A stretch of 64,000 nt of DNA, taken from positions 3,106,001 to 3,170,000 of the forward strand of contig NZ_CP059902.1 in NCBI RefSeq assembly GCF_014127105.1, given 5' to 3'. How positions within the stretch are numbered: the stretch's first letter is position 1; each line of letters opens with the position of its first letter. Made by a program: the position numbers and the translations under genes. The DNA is from Devosia sp. MC521. GTDB taxonomy: Bacteria; Pseudomonadota; Alphaproteobacteria; Rhizobiales; Devosiaceae. The notes beneath the pieces were generated by a model. It made no database searches. It was not told the origin of the DNA and saw only the letters and a list, made by a program, of their open reading frames with translations. Shown one piece after another: positions 8,394 to 16,147 of this stretch.

Positions 8394-9923
8394 ATGCAGG
8401 TCGCAATCGACATGGGACAGGCGCGGGGCCAAGGCTCCGCCGCAATGGATCTGGAAGAGCTGCTCGCCACCCGTTTACTGGTGCAGGGCAATTCTGGCTC
8501 GGGCAAATCGCATCTTTTGCGCCGTTTGCTCGAACAATCCGCCCCGTGGGTTCAACAATGCATCATTGATCCGGAAGGGGACTTCGTCACCCTTTCGGAC
8601 AAATTCGGCCATTTGGTTGTTGATGCCACCCGGACCGAAGCCGAGCTGACCCGCATTGCCAACCGCGTGCGCCAGCACCGCGTCTCCGTCGTGCTCAATC
8701 TCGAAGGCCTCGACGCTGAGCAGCAAATGCGCGCTGCCGCTGCTTTCCTTGGCGGCATGTTCGATGCCGACCGTGACTATTGGTATCCTGTGCTCGTCGT
8801 TGTTGACGAAGCCCAGCTCTTTGCGCCCGCAGCCGCTGGCGAAGTCTCCGACGAAGCGCGCAAACTCTCCCTTGGCGCCATGACCAACCTTATGTGCCGT
8901 GGCCGTAAGCGCGGCCTCGCAGGCGTCATCGCCACCCAGCGTCTGGCTAAGCTGGCCAAGAACGTGGCTGCGGAAGCGTCCAACTTCCTCATGGGCCGTA
9001 CCTTCCTCGACATCGACATGGCGCGCGCCGCCGACCTTTTGGGCATGGATCGCCGTCAGGCCGAGCAGTTCCGCGATCTTCAGCGCGGCCACTTCGTCGC
9101 CCTCGGCCCAGCCATTTCGCGCCGCCCGCTGCCGATCGTTATTGGCGCGGTCGAAACCTCGGCCCGTTCCACATCGCCTAAGCTGACCCCACTCCCAGAT
9201 GCGCCGGTCGATGCAGCGGACCTGATCTTCACCCACGATCCAGACGAGATCACCCGTCCAATCGTGCGCCGTCCGCCTCCGCCACCACCGCCATCAACCA
9301 ACGAATTGCTGGCGCAGGTCGCTGAAAAGCGCGCGAAGGCAAAGGCGGAAGCAGAAGCCGATCAACCACCACCAACGCTCTTCCCTGAAATCGATCAGGC
9401 CGAGCGAGATGAATTGATCAAGGCCGTCATGGAAGAACTGATGGGCGATCCGGATGCGGGTTTCCGCACCAATGCTCAACTCTATCAGGACTTTTTGGTT
9501 CGCTGCCGCATTCGTCGCGTTCCCGGCGAGCCTCCGGCCCTGCCGCAATTCAAGCGCATGCTCAACGTCGCTCGCGTTGCCCCCGAAGAAGATGTGGCCA
9601 AGTCCGAGGGCTGGCAGCAAGCTCTTGATCTCTCGGAAACCCTTACCGACGACGTACAGGGCGTTTTCCTCGTACTCGCACAAGCGGCTTTGACCAGCCA
9701 ACCTTGCCCGTCCGACGCAACGCTCGCGCGCCTATACGGCACACACTCGGCCTCACGCGCGCGCCGTCTGCTCACATGGTTTGAAGAACGCGGATTAATC
9801 GTCTTGCGCACCGATTTCCGCAATCAGCGCATTGTCGCCTTCCCAGACCTCGGCGCGGAAACCCTACCCGGCGATCCCGCGGGCCCCGACGCCCTAGCCG
9901 ACCACCGCCCGGCAGCCGAGTAA
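8394..9923 (+). CDS. HerA-like P-loop ATPase
   Basis: 509 residues. The ATPase core (about 20-260) has Walker A QGNSGSGKSHLL, a DPEGDF segment typical of HerA/DUF87 proteins, Walker B VLVVVDEAQLF, and the sensor/arginine-finger region RKRGLAGVIATQRLAKL. A proline-rich linker follows (RRPPPPPPPS near residue 305), then a charged helical region and a C-terminal part (about 400-500) with winged-helix character (ASRARRLLTWFEERGLIVL). HerA ATPases translocate DNA, usually with the nuclease NurA, which is absent here. Start at ATG 8394 behind GGAGAAGC. Similar stand-alone ATPases occur widely in Alphaproteobacteria; the function is not known to me. Confidence 0.75.
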   Translation: MQVAIDMGQARGQGSAAMDLEELLATRLLVQGNSGSGKSHLLRRLLEQSAPWVQQCIIDPEGDFVTLSDKFGHLVVDATRTEAELTRIANRVRQHRVSVVLNLEGLDAEQQMRAAAAFLGGMFDADRDYWYPVLVVVDEAQLFAPAAAGEVSDEARKLSLGAMTNLMCRGRKRGLAGVIATQRLAKLAKNVAAEASNFLMGRTFLDIDMARAADLLGMDRRQAEQFRDLQRGHFVALGPAISRRPLPIVIGAVETSARSTSPKLTPLPDAPVDAADLIFTHDPDEITRPIVRRPPPPPPPSTNELLAQVAEKRAKAKAEAEADQPPPTLFPEIDQAERDELIKAVMEELMGDPDAGFRTNAQLYQDFLVRCRIRRVPGEPPALPQFKRMLNVARVAPEEDVAKSEGWQQALDLSETLTDDVQGVFLVLAQAALTSQPCPSDATLARLYGTHSASRARRLLTWFEERGLIVLRTDFRNQRIVAFPDLGAETLPGDPAGPDALADHRPAAE

Positions 9924-10009
9924 CCTCAGCTCTTGCCGCCCTCAGGTGAGCCCACGAGAGCTCTATAACGACCACCAAAACGATCGCCCCTGCGCCACAC
10001 CGCACGTCA

Positions 10010-10030
10010 CCCTCGGGCTTGACCCGAGGG
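10010..10030. repeat. palindromic intergenic repeat
   Basis: CCCTCGGG and CCCGAGGG separated by CTTGA make a perfect 8-bp stem. Palindromes with this sequence are a common dispersed intergenic repeat in rhizobia and relatives. Together with the next element it fills the gap between the HerA-like gene and the mutarotase gene. Confidence 0.6.
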
Positions 10031-10111
10031 CTCTACAATTTCTGGTCTCTCATAAAGCGAAAGTCCTCAGGCAAGCTTCCGCAAAACAGCGTCCAAAATC
10101 ACTGTTCATCG

Positions 10112-10145
10112 CCCCTCCCCCTATCAGGGGGAGGCCGGGTGGGGG
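10112..10145. repeat. GC-rich dispersed palindromic repeat
   Basis: CCTCCCCCT and AGGGGGAGG form a hairpin, followed by GCCGGGTGGGGGT. This is the familiar alphaproteobacterial REP-like element found at gene ends. A related copy is at 48309-48358 and a degenerate one near 37200. It may also serve as a bidirectional terminator at this convergent junction. Confidence 0.65.
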
Positions 10146-10150
10146 TTAAC

Positions 10151-11014
10151 TTACCCCCTGACCTCAGCTTCAAACGCAAAACTCGCGCTGTCCCCCGCTT
10201 CGAGCCAATACGTATACGGCCGATCCGCCAACTCGTCGCTCATCCCCTGCGCTGCCGCCGTCCCGTGCCAGGGCTCGAGGCAGATGAACCCAGCGCCGGG
10301 CTTGGTCCACAGCGCAAAATTCGGCAGATTGCTCCACGAGAACCGCAAGCTCGGACCTTCGTCAGGACCATAAACTAGAGCCTCTCCCGCCCCTTCCATG
10401 AACACCATCGCGTCGTCAACAAACTGGCTATGATCGAGCATCAATTCCCCGTCCACGAATGGAGACGGCAAAACCTCTTCGTTGAACACGCCGCCCGACA
10501 AGCGCTTCATCTCCGGCGCGTTCTGGTTCTCCAGACGGATCTTGTGCGCGCCACTTGCGCCCGGCAGCGGCCAGGCAAATGCGGGGTGGAAACCGACACC
10601 AAACGGCATGGGCTGATCACCAAGGTTGGCCACCGTGGCCGTCACAATCACCGAGCGCCCCACAAGGCGATGCTCAATATCGAGCTGGAAAGCGAACGGA
10701 TACATTTGCAGCGTCGCATCTGACGCGCTCAGGCGATAGATGCACCGGCTTGCCTCTTCCAGCACCAGCTCGAACGCGCATCGCCGCGCGAAGCCGTGCT
10801 GTCCCATCTGGAAGCGCTCGCCGTTAATCTGCAGACTATCGTTGATCGCCTTGCCGACAATGGGAAACAGAATGGGCGAACGACCCGTCCAGAAATTGGC
10901 ATCGCCTTGCCACATCCAGTTCCGCCCATCCCGGGTTTGCAGCGACTGCATCTCTGCCCCAAGCGCGGCCACATCGACGGTGAGCTCATCATTGGCGATA
11001 CGGGTGAGCTGCAT
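10151..11014 (-). CDS. aldose 1-epimerase family protein (LacX-like)
   Basis: 287 residues of the galactose mutarotase-like beta-sandwich fold. Family signatures are SPILFPIVGK and GQHGFARR near residues 45-80, FGVGFHPAFAWPL with the catalytic-type His around 145, and the late CLEPWHGTA. These enzymes interconvert sugar anomers or handle phosphorylated hexoses; this LacX-like branch has poorly known substrates. It is a single gene converging on the HerA-like ATPase with repeats between them and divergent from hrpB with a 150-bp gap. Length is normal and the start at ATG 11014 is plausible. Confidence 0.85.
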   Translation of the reverse strand: MQLTRIANDELTVDVAALGAEMQSLQTRDGRNWMWQGDANFWTGRSPILFPIVGKAINDSLQINGERFQMGQHGFARRCAFELVLEEASRCIYRLSASDATLQMYPFAFQLDIEHRLVGRSVIVTATVANLGDQPMPFGVGFHPAFAWPLPGASGAHKIRLENQNAPEMKRLSGGVFNEEVLPSPFVDGELMLDHSQFVDDAMVFMEGAGEALVYGPDEGPSLRFSWSNLPNFALWTKPGAGFICLEPWHGTAAAQGMSDELADRPYTYWLEAGDSASFAFEAEVRG

Positions 11015-11166
11015 AGCGATCTCCGGCAGTTTGTGTCGGACCGGAACTTATCTCTCATGGTTCCGCCCCTGTAGACGCTTCGACCCAAATTCGTTCGATC
11101 CGACATAATAATCGGTAAAAATCCGGAGTACTTGCTCCAAAGCCACGGCACAGTTATCCCGTGGGC

Positions 11167-13614
11167 ATGAATTGGCCCCATCTGCCCATCGACGCCATAC
11201 TTCCGGCCCTCTCTGAGGCCCTTAAATGCCAGCAAGGTGCCATAGTTGTGGCCCAACCCGGCGCGGGTAAAACCACGCGCGTACCACTGGCCCTCCTCGA
11301 CGCCGATTGGCGCAAAGATGGCAAGATCATCCTCCTCGAACCCCGCCGCCTCGCCGCTCGCGCTGCCGCCCGGCAAATGGCCAAGCTCTTGGGCGAAGAC
11401 GTTGGCCAAACAGTGGGTTACCGCGTCCGCATGGAATCCAAGGTCTCTGCCAAGACCCGGATTGAAGTGGTCACCGAGGGTGTTTTCACCCGCATGATCT
11501 TGGACGATCCAGAACTGTCCGGCGTCGCTGCCGTGCTGTTCGACGAGTTCCACGAACGCAGCCTTGATGCCGACTTAGGCCTTGCCCTCGCCCTCGATGC
11601 CCGCGCCCTTCGCGATGATCTCAAAATCATCGTCATGTCCGCGACCATCGACAGCGCCCGCATTTCAGCTCTGCTTGACGATGCGCAAGTCCTTGATAGT
11701 CCTGGTCGAACCTTCCCGGTCGAAACATTTTACGCAGAGCCCGATCCGCTGCAACGGCTTGAAGATCAGGTCACCTCCGCCGTCCTCAAAGCCATGCGCG
11801 AGCATGAAGGCTCAGCCTTGGTGTTCTTGCCCGGGCAAGGTGAGATCACCCGCACCGCCGAGCGTCTCGCGCAGCGCCTTCCGGCCAATATCGATCTCGC
11901 GCCGCTCTATGGCCAGCTCACGCCTGCTGAACAAGATCGCGCCATCCAGCCCGCCCCCGAAGGCCGCCGCAAGATCGTTCTTGCCACCTCTATCGCCGAA
12001 ACTTCCCTGACAATTGAAGGGATTAGGATTGTCGTCGACAGCGGCTTCCGCCGCGTTCCCGTCTACGAACCCTCGACCGGGCTGACGACACTAGCAACCA
12101 AACGCGCCTCTCGCGCTGGCGCTGACCAGCGCCGTGGCCGCGCTGGTCGTACCAGCCCCGGCGTTTGCATCCGTCTTTGGAACGAAGGCCAGACAGCAGC
12201 GCTCGAAGCCTTTGATACACCTGAGATTTTGGCGGCAGATCTGTCCAATCTGCTGCTCGACTTGGCCGCTTGGGGTGTTACCGATCCGAAGGCTTTGGCC
12301 TTCCTTGATCCGCCCCCTGCCCCCGCATGGGCGGAAGCCAAGGCGCTGCTCACGCGCCTTGAGGCTATCGACCAAACAGGACAATTGACGAGCGCAGGCA
12401 AAGCCCTAGCCAAACTTACTCTCCACCCTCGGCTTGCGCATATGATTGTCGCCGGAGCAGAAGCGGGCGACTCCAAAACTGCGGCCGAACTCGCCGTTCT
12501 CATTGGTGAGCGTGGCCTTGGTGGCGACGATACCGATCTCGCCCGCCGTCTCGAGCGCTTCCGCTCCGAACGCGGCAAACGTGCTGATGACGCGCGAGCG
12601 CTCGCTCAGCGCTGGGCCAAGCAGACTGGCAGTGCCCAATCCGGCGAGCCTCTAGCCGCTGGCTATCACTTAGCCAATGCCTTCCCTGACCGGGTAGCGC
12701 AGCCCGCTGGCGCGCGCGGACGCTTTCGGCTCGCCAATGGCCGCCAAGCCCAACTCGACGAAACCCATGCCCTTGCAGGGGCGCCCTTTCTCGTCGTCGC
12801 GGACATCACCGGCAGTGCCACCCAAGGCCGCATTCGCTCAGCCGCCGCGCTCAGCGCAGATGAGCTCGACCAACTCTTTGGCGCGCATATAAAATCTGAA
12901 ACCACTCTGACCTTTGACACGCAAACCGGCTCCGTCCGCGCCCGCCGCCAGCGCCGCCTCGACGCCCTAAAACTTGCCGATGACACCGCGCCAGTCACTG
13001 ACCATGAAGCCGCCGCGCAGCTTCTGGCCGAAGCGGCGCTGAAGCGCCCAGAAAACCTTCCCTGGTCCAAAGATCAAAAGGCCATCCGCGCCCGCGCAAC
13101 CTATTTGCATCAAACACTTGGCGGCGACTGGCCAAACCTTTCCAACGAGGCCCTCGCCCAAGATCCGAGCTGGCTCGCACCCCATCTTTTCGGCGAAACC
13201 AAACTGGCAGCAATCACTGCCGAACACATGGGCGCTGCCCTCGATGGCTTACTCCCGTGGTCAGCGCGGCAAGACATTGACCGCCTTCTTCCCAGCCACT
13301 ACTCAGCGCCTTCAGGCAGTCACTTACCGATTGATTATGCTGCCGAAAATGGCCCAGCGCTCGAAGTCCGCGTGCAGGAACTATTTGGGTTGGATCGCCA
13401 CCCCTCTGTCGCCAATGGCAAAATCCCGCTGTTGTTGATCCTGCTCTCCCCGGCTCATCGCCCGATCCAAACGACGCGCGATCTGCCCGGCTTCTGGCGA
13501 GGTTCATGGAAAGACGTGGCAAAAGACTTAAAAGGCCGCTATCCGCGTCACCCTTGGCCCGAAGACCCCATTGCAGCCCCACCAACCAGTCGTGCCAAAC
13601 CCCGCGGCACTTAG
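11167..13614 (+). CDS. hrpB: ATP-dependent helicase HrpB
   Basis: 815 residues, the expected length of HrpB, a DEAH-family RNA helicase. Motif I is AQPGAGKTTRVP, motif II reads DEFH in VLFDEFHERSLD, motif III is MSATID, and motif VI is QRRGRAGRTSPG; the HA2-like and HrpB C-terminal domains follow, ending with PRHPWPEDP. ATG 11167 gives MNWPHLPID; GTG 11161 two codons earlier is possible. It is a single gene. The cellular role in most bacteria is undefined. Confidence 0.93.
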   Translation: MNWPHLPIDAILPALSEALKCQQGAIVVAQPGAGKTTRVPLALLDADWRKDGKIILLEPRRLAARAAARQMAKLLGEDVGQTVGYRVRMESKVSAKTRIEVVTEGVFTRMILDDPELSGVAAVLFDEFHERSLDADLGLALALDARALRDDLKIIVMSATIDSARISALLDDAQVLDSPGRTFPVETFYAEPDPLQRLEDQVTSAVLKAMREHEGSALVFLPGQGEITRTAERLAQRLPANIDLAPLYGQLTPAEQDRAIQPAPEGRRKIVLATSIAETSLTIEGIRIVVDSGFRRVPVYEPSTGLTTLATKRASRAGADQRRGRAGRTSPGVCIRLWNEGQTAALEAFDTPEILAADLSNLLLDLAAWGVTDPKALAFLDPPPAPAWAEAKALLTRLEAIDQTGQLTSAGKALAKLTLHPRLAHMIVAGAEAGDSKTAAELAVLIGERGLGGDDTDLARRLERFRSERGKRADDARALAQRWAKQTGSAQSGEPLAAGYHLANAFPDRVAQPAGARGRFRLANGRQAQLDETHALAGAPFLVVADITGSATQGRIRSAAALSADELDQLFGAHIKSETTLTFDTQTGSVRARRQRRLDALKLADDTAPVTDHEAAAQLLAEAALKRPENLPWSKDQKAIRARATYLHQTLGGDWPNLSNEALAQDPSWLAPHLFGETKLAAITAEHMGAALDGLLPWSARQDIDRLLPSHYSAPSGSHLPIDYAAENGPALEVRVQELFGLDRHPSVANGKIPLLLILLSPAHRPIQTTRDLPGFWRGSWKDVAKDLKGRYPRHPWPEDPIAAPPTSRAKPRGT

Positions 13615-13702
13615 GGCAGAACTGCCCGCACTGAGGTTCATTCTTTCAGGGCAGACGCAAATCAGCTAGCTAAGATGGTCAACGCATTTGGGGGGCAATA
13701 CA

Positions 13703-13891
13703 TTGGCTTGGCGCGATAAACCAAAAACGCAACGTTTCAGCGATATCGGAGCGATAGTGGGCGTCGTAATTGCCGTGATTGCCACGCAATTCGTGTTCCA
13801 TATCCCCGAGTTCTGGATGCGTGTGGCCCTCTATGTCGTCGGCCTGGGCCTCGGTCGCTTTATCGGCACGAAGATCGCCGAACGCAGCTAA
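13703..13891 (+). CDS. small membrane protein, hypothetical
   Basis: About 62 residues: a short basic N-terminus (AWRDKPKTQRFSD), two hydrophobic stretches (IGAIVGVVIAVIATQFVF and VALYVVGLGLG) and a charged tail (GTKIAERS), so an inner-membrane hairpin is likely. I start at TTG 13703 because a GGGGGG ribosome-binding site lies about 8 bases before it; TTG 13688 is the alternative. No family is recognised. It is followed by a strong hairpin. Confidence 0.55.
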   Translation: MAWRDKPKTQRFSDIGAIVGVVIAVIATQFVFHIPEFWMRVALYVVGLGLGRFIGTKIAERS

Positions 13892-13921
13892 CACCCACTC
13901 GTATCAGCTCTAAAGCGTGAG

Positions 13922-13944
13922 CCGGGGGCATGGCCTGCCCCCGG
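13922..13944. terminator. bidirectional terminator-like hairpin
   Basis: CCGGGGGCA and TGCCCCCGG form a perfect 9-bp stem around TGGCC between the convergent genes ending at 13891 and 13951. T tracts are weak on both sides. Confidence 0.6.
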
Positions 13945-13950
13945 ATAGAC

Positions 13951-14787
13951 TTAGTAATTGAACGAAAAGCGACGTGAAATACCGACGCCCGCAGTAAAGG
14001 CAGAGTCGCTGCCCGACTGCACGATTGGCGAGTTTTCGGCGCCGCCCACGATCCGTGAATAGGACCCTTCAAGATTAAGGAAGGTGTCGGCGACGAACTC
14101 GTACTTCACTGCAGCTTTTACGCCGACCGACTTGATCCCACCTTGCGGATCGAACGCGGCCAAACGCCCGCCTGTCGCCGCAGATTCTGCAGCGCTGACG
14201 CCGTAATATCGGTCCATATAGTTTTCGCTGGCGAAGTTCACTACAGGCCCAGCAACAAGGGTCAGCTCGGGCGTCAGCCGCGCCGTCATATCGAGGCCGA
14301 CTTCCCCGACAAAGCCTTGCGCGCCGCCAAAAGCATAACGCGCAGCCACATAAGGCTGGACGCTGACAACTTCGTTCAGGCCGATTTCATAGCCAATTCG
14401 ACCACCGAGCGCGTAGGTCGTGTCGACATTGTTTAGGCCAGCCAATGGTGCGAAATCGGCGCTTTTGCGTTCACGCACGACGCTAATGGACGGAGCGATC
14501 TTCAGTCCATCGGTCGCGCCAGCACCACCAATGTCGATCACGCCGGGAATATTGAGGCGTTCGAGATTGATGAGGGGAATGATCGTACCGGTGTAGGTGG
14601 AAGCACCCTCATAGGCAGGCATCGCACCCGCACCGAGGCCGAGTTCAACGATAAGATCTGGCCTGGTGTCCGCTTGGGAGTAGCTCAGCTGAGCTTGATC
14701 GAGCTGGCCAAAATTCTGGGCAAGGGCGACACTCGGAAGCAGCGTGCTAACAGCAACTGCACCGAGAATATATTTGGGATGACGCAA
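13951..14787 (-). CDS. MipA/OmpV family outer-membrane protein
   Basis: About 278 residues. A signal peptide (YILGAVAVSTLLPSVALAQ) precedes amphipathic beta strands, and the chain ends in FSFNY, an aromatic C-terminus typical of outer-membrane beta-barrels. Conserved MipA/OmpV features include GAGAMPAYEG near residue 50 and GGRIGYEIGLNE. The family includes scaffolding proteins for murein enzymes and osmoregulated porin-like proteins. I start at TTG 14787 because GGAG lies six bases before it; the track-length ORF to 14862 lacks such a site and would bury the signal peptide. Single gene with a hairpin before the next gene downstream. Confidence 0.8.
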   Translation of the reverse strand: MRHPKYILGAVAVSTLLPSVALAQNFGQLDQAQLSYSQADTRPDLIVELGLGAGAMPAYEGASTYTGTIIPLINLERLNIPGVIDIGGAGATDGLKIAPSISVVRERKSADFAPLAGLNNVDTTYALGGRIGYEIGLNEVVSVQPYVAARYAFGGAQGFVGEVGLDMTARLTPELTLVAGPVVNFASENYMDRYYGVSAAESAATGGRLAAFDPQGGIKSVGVKAAVKYEFVADTFLNLEGSYSRIVGGAENSPIVQSGSDSAFTAGVGISRRFSFNY

Positions 14788-14973
14788 TACAAACTCCGTA
14801 ACATGACGAAACGCGAAACCGCCCGCGCCTTCGTTCAGAGCAGAGCGTCGAAGTCTGGCCAACGCCTTCCTTCAGCATGTGTTGCCTACACTGCTGTATG
14901 ACACACCCTGCGCTCATCCCTTGTAGCGATCGAACCTTTCAACTCACTTACGCAAGCTTGTCTGCGATAGATC

Positions 14974-15000
14974 TCTCGGCAGAGCAAAACTCTGCCGAGA
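14974..15000. terminator. strong hairpin after msrB
   Basis: TCTCGGCAGAG and CTCTGCCGAGA form a perfect 11-bp stem with a CAAAA loop, 16 bp beyond the msrB stop. There is no T tract, so it could be a terminator without a tail or an mRNA-end stabiliser. Confidence 0.55.
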
Positions 15001-15015
15001 ACATGGTCAAAGGGC

Positions 15016-15423
15016 TTATTCCGCACTCGGCTCGAAGTTCAGCGCGATCCCATTGATGCAGTAGCGCAGGCCCGTTGGAGGCGGTCCATCAGGGAAAACA
15101 TGCCCGAGATGGCTCCCGCAAGTCGCGCAATGCACCTCGGTACGAACCATGCCATGCGAGCGGTCAACTGTACTCGCCACAGCGCCCGGTAGAGGGTCAT
15201 TAAAGCTTGGCCAGCCTGTGCCACTTTCAAATTTCAGCGTCGCGCCAAACAGCGGCGTGTCACAGCCTGCACAGGAAAAAACGCCCTGACGCTTCTCATG
15301 CAACAAGGCGCAAGAGCCCGGACGCTCGGTACCGTGCTGGCGCATAATATAATATTGCTCGGGTGTCAGGCGCTCCTGCCATTCCTGATCAGTACGCGTC
15401 ACCTTGTAAGTATGGCCATCCAT
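15016..15423 (-). CDS. msrB: peptide-methionine (R)-S-oxide reductase MsrB
   Basis: 135 residues. The enzyme reduces R-sulphoxides of methionine in oxidised proteins. Four zinc-binding cysteines are present as CAGC (51, 54) and CATC (99, 102); the catalytic Cys is 122 in RYCINGIALNF, and GTGWPSF and SHLGHVFPDG are the substrate-site motifs. No second resolving Cys is obvious near residue 60-70, where some family members have one. No signal peptide, so cytoplasmic. Single gene; msrA is not nearby. Confidence 0.95.
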   Translation of the reverse strand: MDGHTYKVTRTDQEWQERLTPEQYYIMRQHGTERPGSCALLHEKRQGVFSCAGCDTPLFGATLKFESGTGWPSFNDPLPGAVASTVDRSHGMVRTEVHCATCGSHLGHVFPDGPPPTGLRYCINGIALNFEPSAE

Positions 15424-15530
15424 GGCTTTACTCCTTCAATCACCCTTGTTCGCCTCAAGGATATAGTTAGTCTAAGCGCCTATTCCCACCACCTTGTTCC
15501 ATCAAGTCTGGCCGAGAACGCGGAGGCGCT

Positions 15531-16145
15531 ATGACTGTGATTTCCTCAATCGCTGAACTCGAGGCGCTCTATCAACCAGCGCCAGCCCCCGCCTCCCTGG
15601 TGAAGGTCAGCCCCACAGTCACACAGGAATACGCCCGCCTCATCGAAGCCAGCCCCTTTGTGGCACTCGCGACGTCTGGCCCCGAAGGCCTCGACTGCTC
15701 GCCCCGTGGCGACAAACCGGGTTTCATTCGGATTCATGACAGCAGCACGCTGATGATGCCGGATCGCCGGGGCAATAACCGTATCGACAGCCTGCGAAAT
15801 ATCGTGCGGGATCCCCGCTGTGCGCTTCTTTTTCTCATTCCGGGCTCCGGCACCACATTGCGGGTCAATGGCCGGGCGCATCTTTCGGCAGACCCCGCCT
15901 TACTCGAAAGCTTCGCCATCGAGGAAAAAGCACCGCGGACCGTCGTCGTGTTGCAGATTGAGGAAATTTACTTCCAGTGCGCCCGCGCCATCATGCGCTC
16001 GGAGCTATGGAACCCGGATCATCACGTCGATCCCAAAGATCTTCCCTCTGCGGGACAAATGTTAGCCGCGATCACAGCCAATGCCGTCGGCGGCGAGAGC
16101 TATGATAAATCTTGGCCTCAACGGGCCAAAGAGACGCTCTGGTGA
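15531..16145 (+). CDS. PPOX-type flavoprotein, MSMEG_1061 family
   Basis: 204 residues of the pyridoxamine 5'-phosphate oxidase-like split-barrel fold that binds FMN or a related flavin. Signature segments are SPFVALATSGPEGLDCSPRGDKPGF (around 45-65, the flavin-phosphate region), PDRRGNNRIDSLRNI, LFLIPG and TLRVNGRA, and a late CARAIMRSELW. Members are general flavin reductases of unknown substrate, often linked to stress. It is a lone gene divergent from msrB by about 100 bp and tail-to-tail with the histidine kinase (2-bp gap). Confidence 0.88.
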   Translation: MTVISSIAELEALYQPAPAPASLVKVSPTVTQEYARLIEASPFVALATSGPEGLDCSPRGDKPGFIRIHDSSTLMMPDRRGNNRIDSLRNIVRDPRCALLFLIPGSGTTLRVNGRAHLSADPALLESFAIEEKAPRTVVVLQIEEIYFQCARAIMRSELWNPDHHVDPKDLPSAGQMLAAITANAVGGESYDKSWPQRAKETLW

Positions 16146-16147
16146 AA

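Noticed and set aside
9924..10150. CRISPR or mobile-element ends in the repeats near 10000.
   Set aside because: The palindromes are single GC-rich REP-like units without regular spacers, and there is no transposase.
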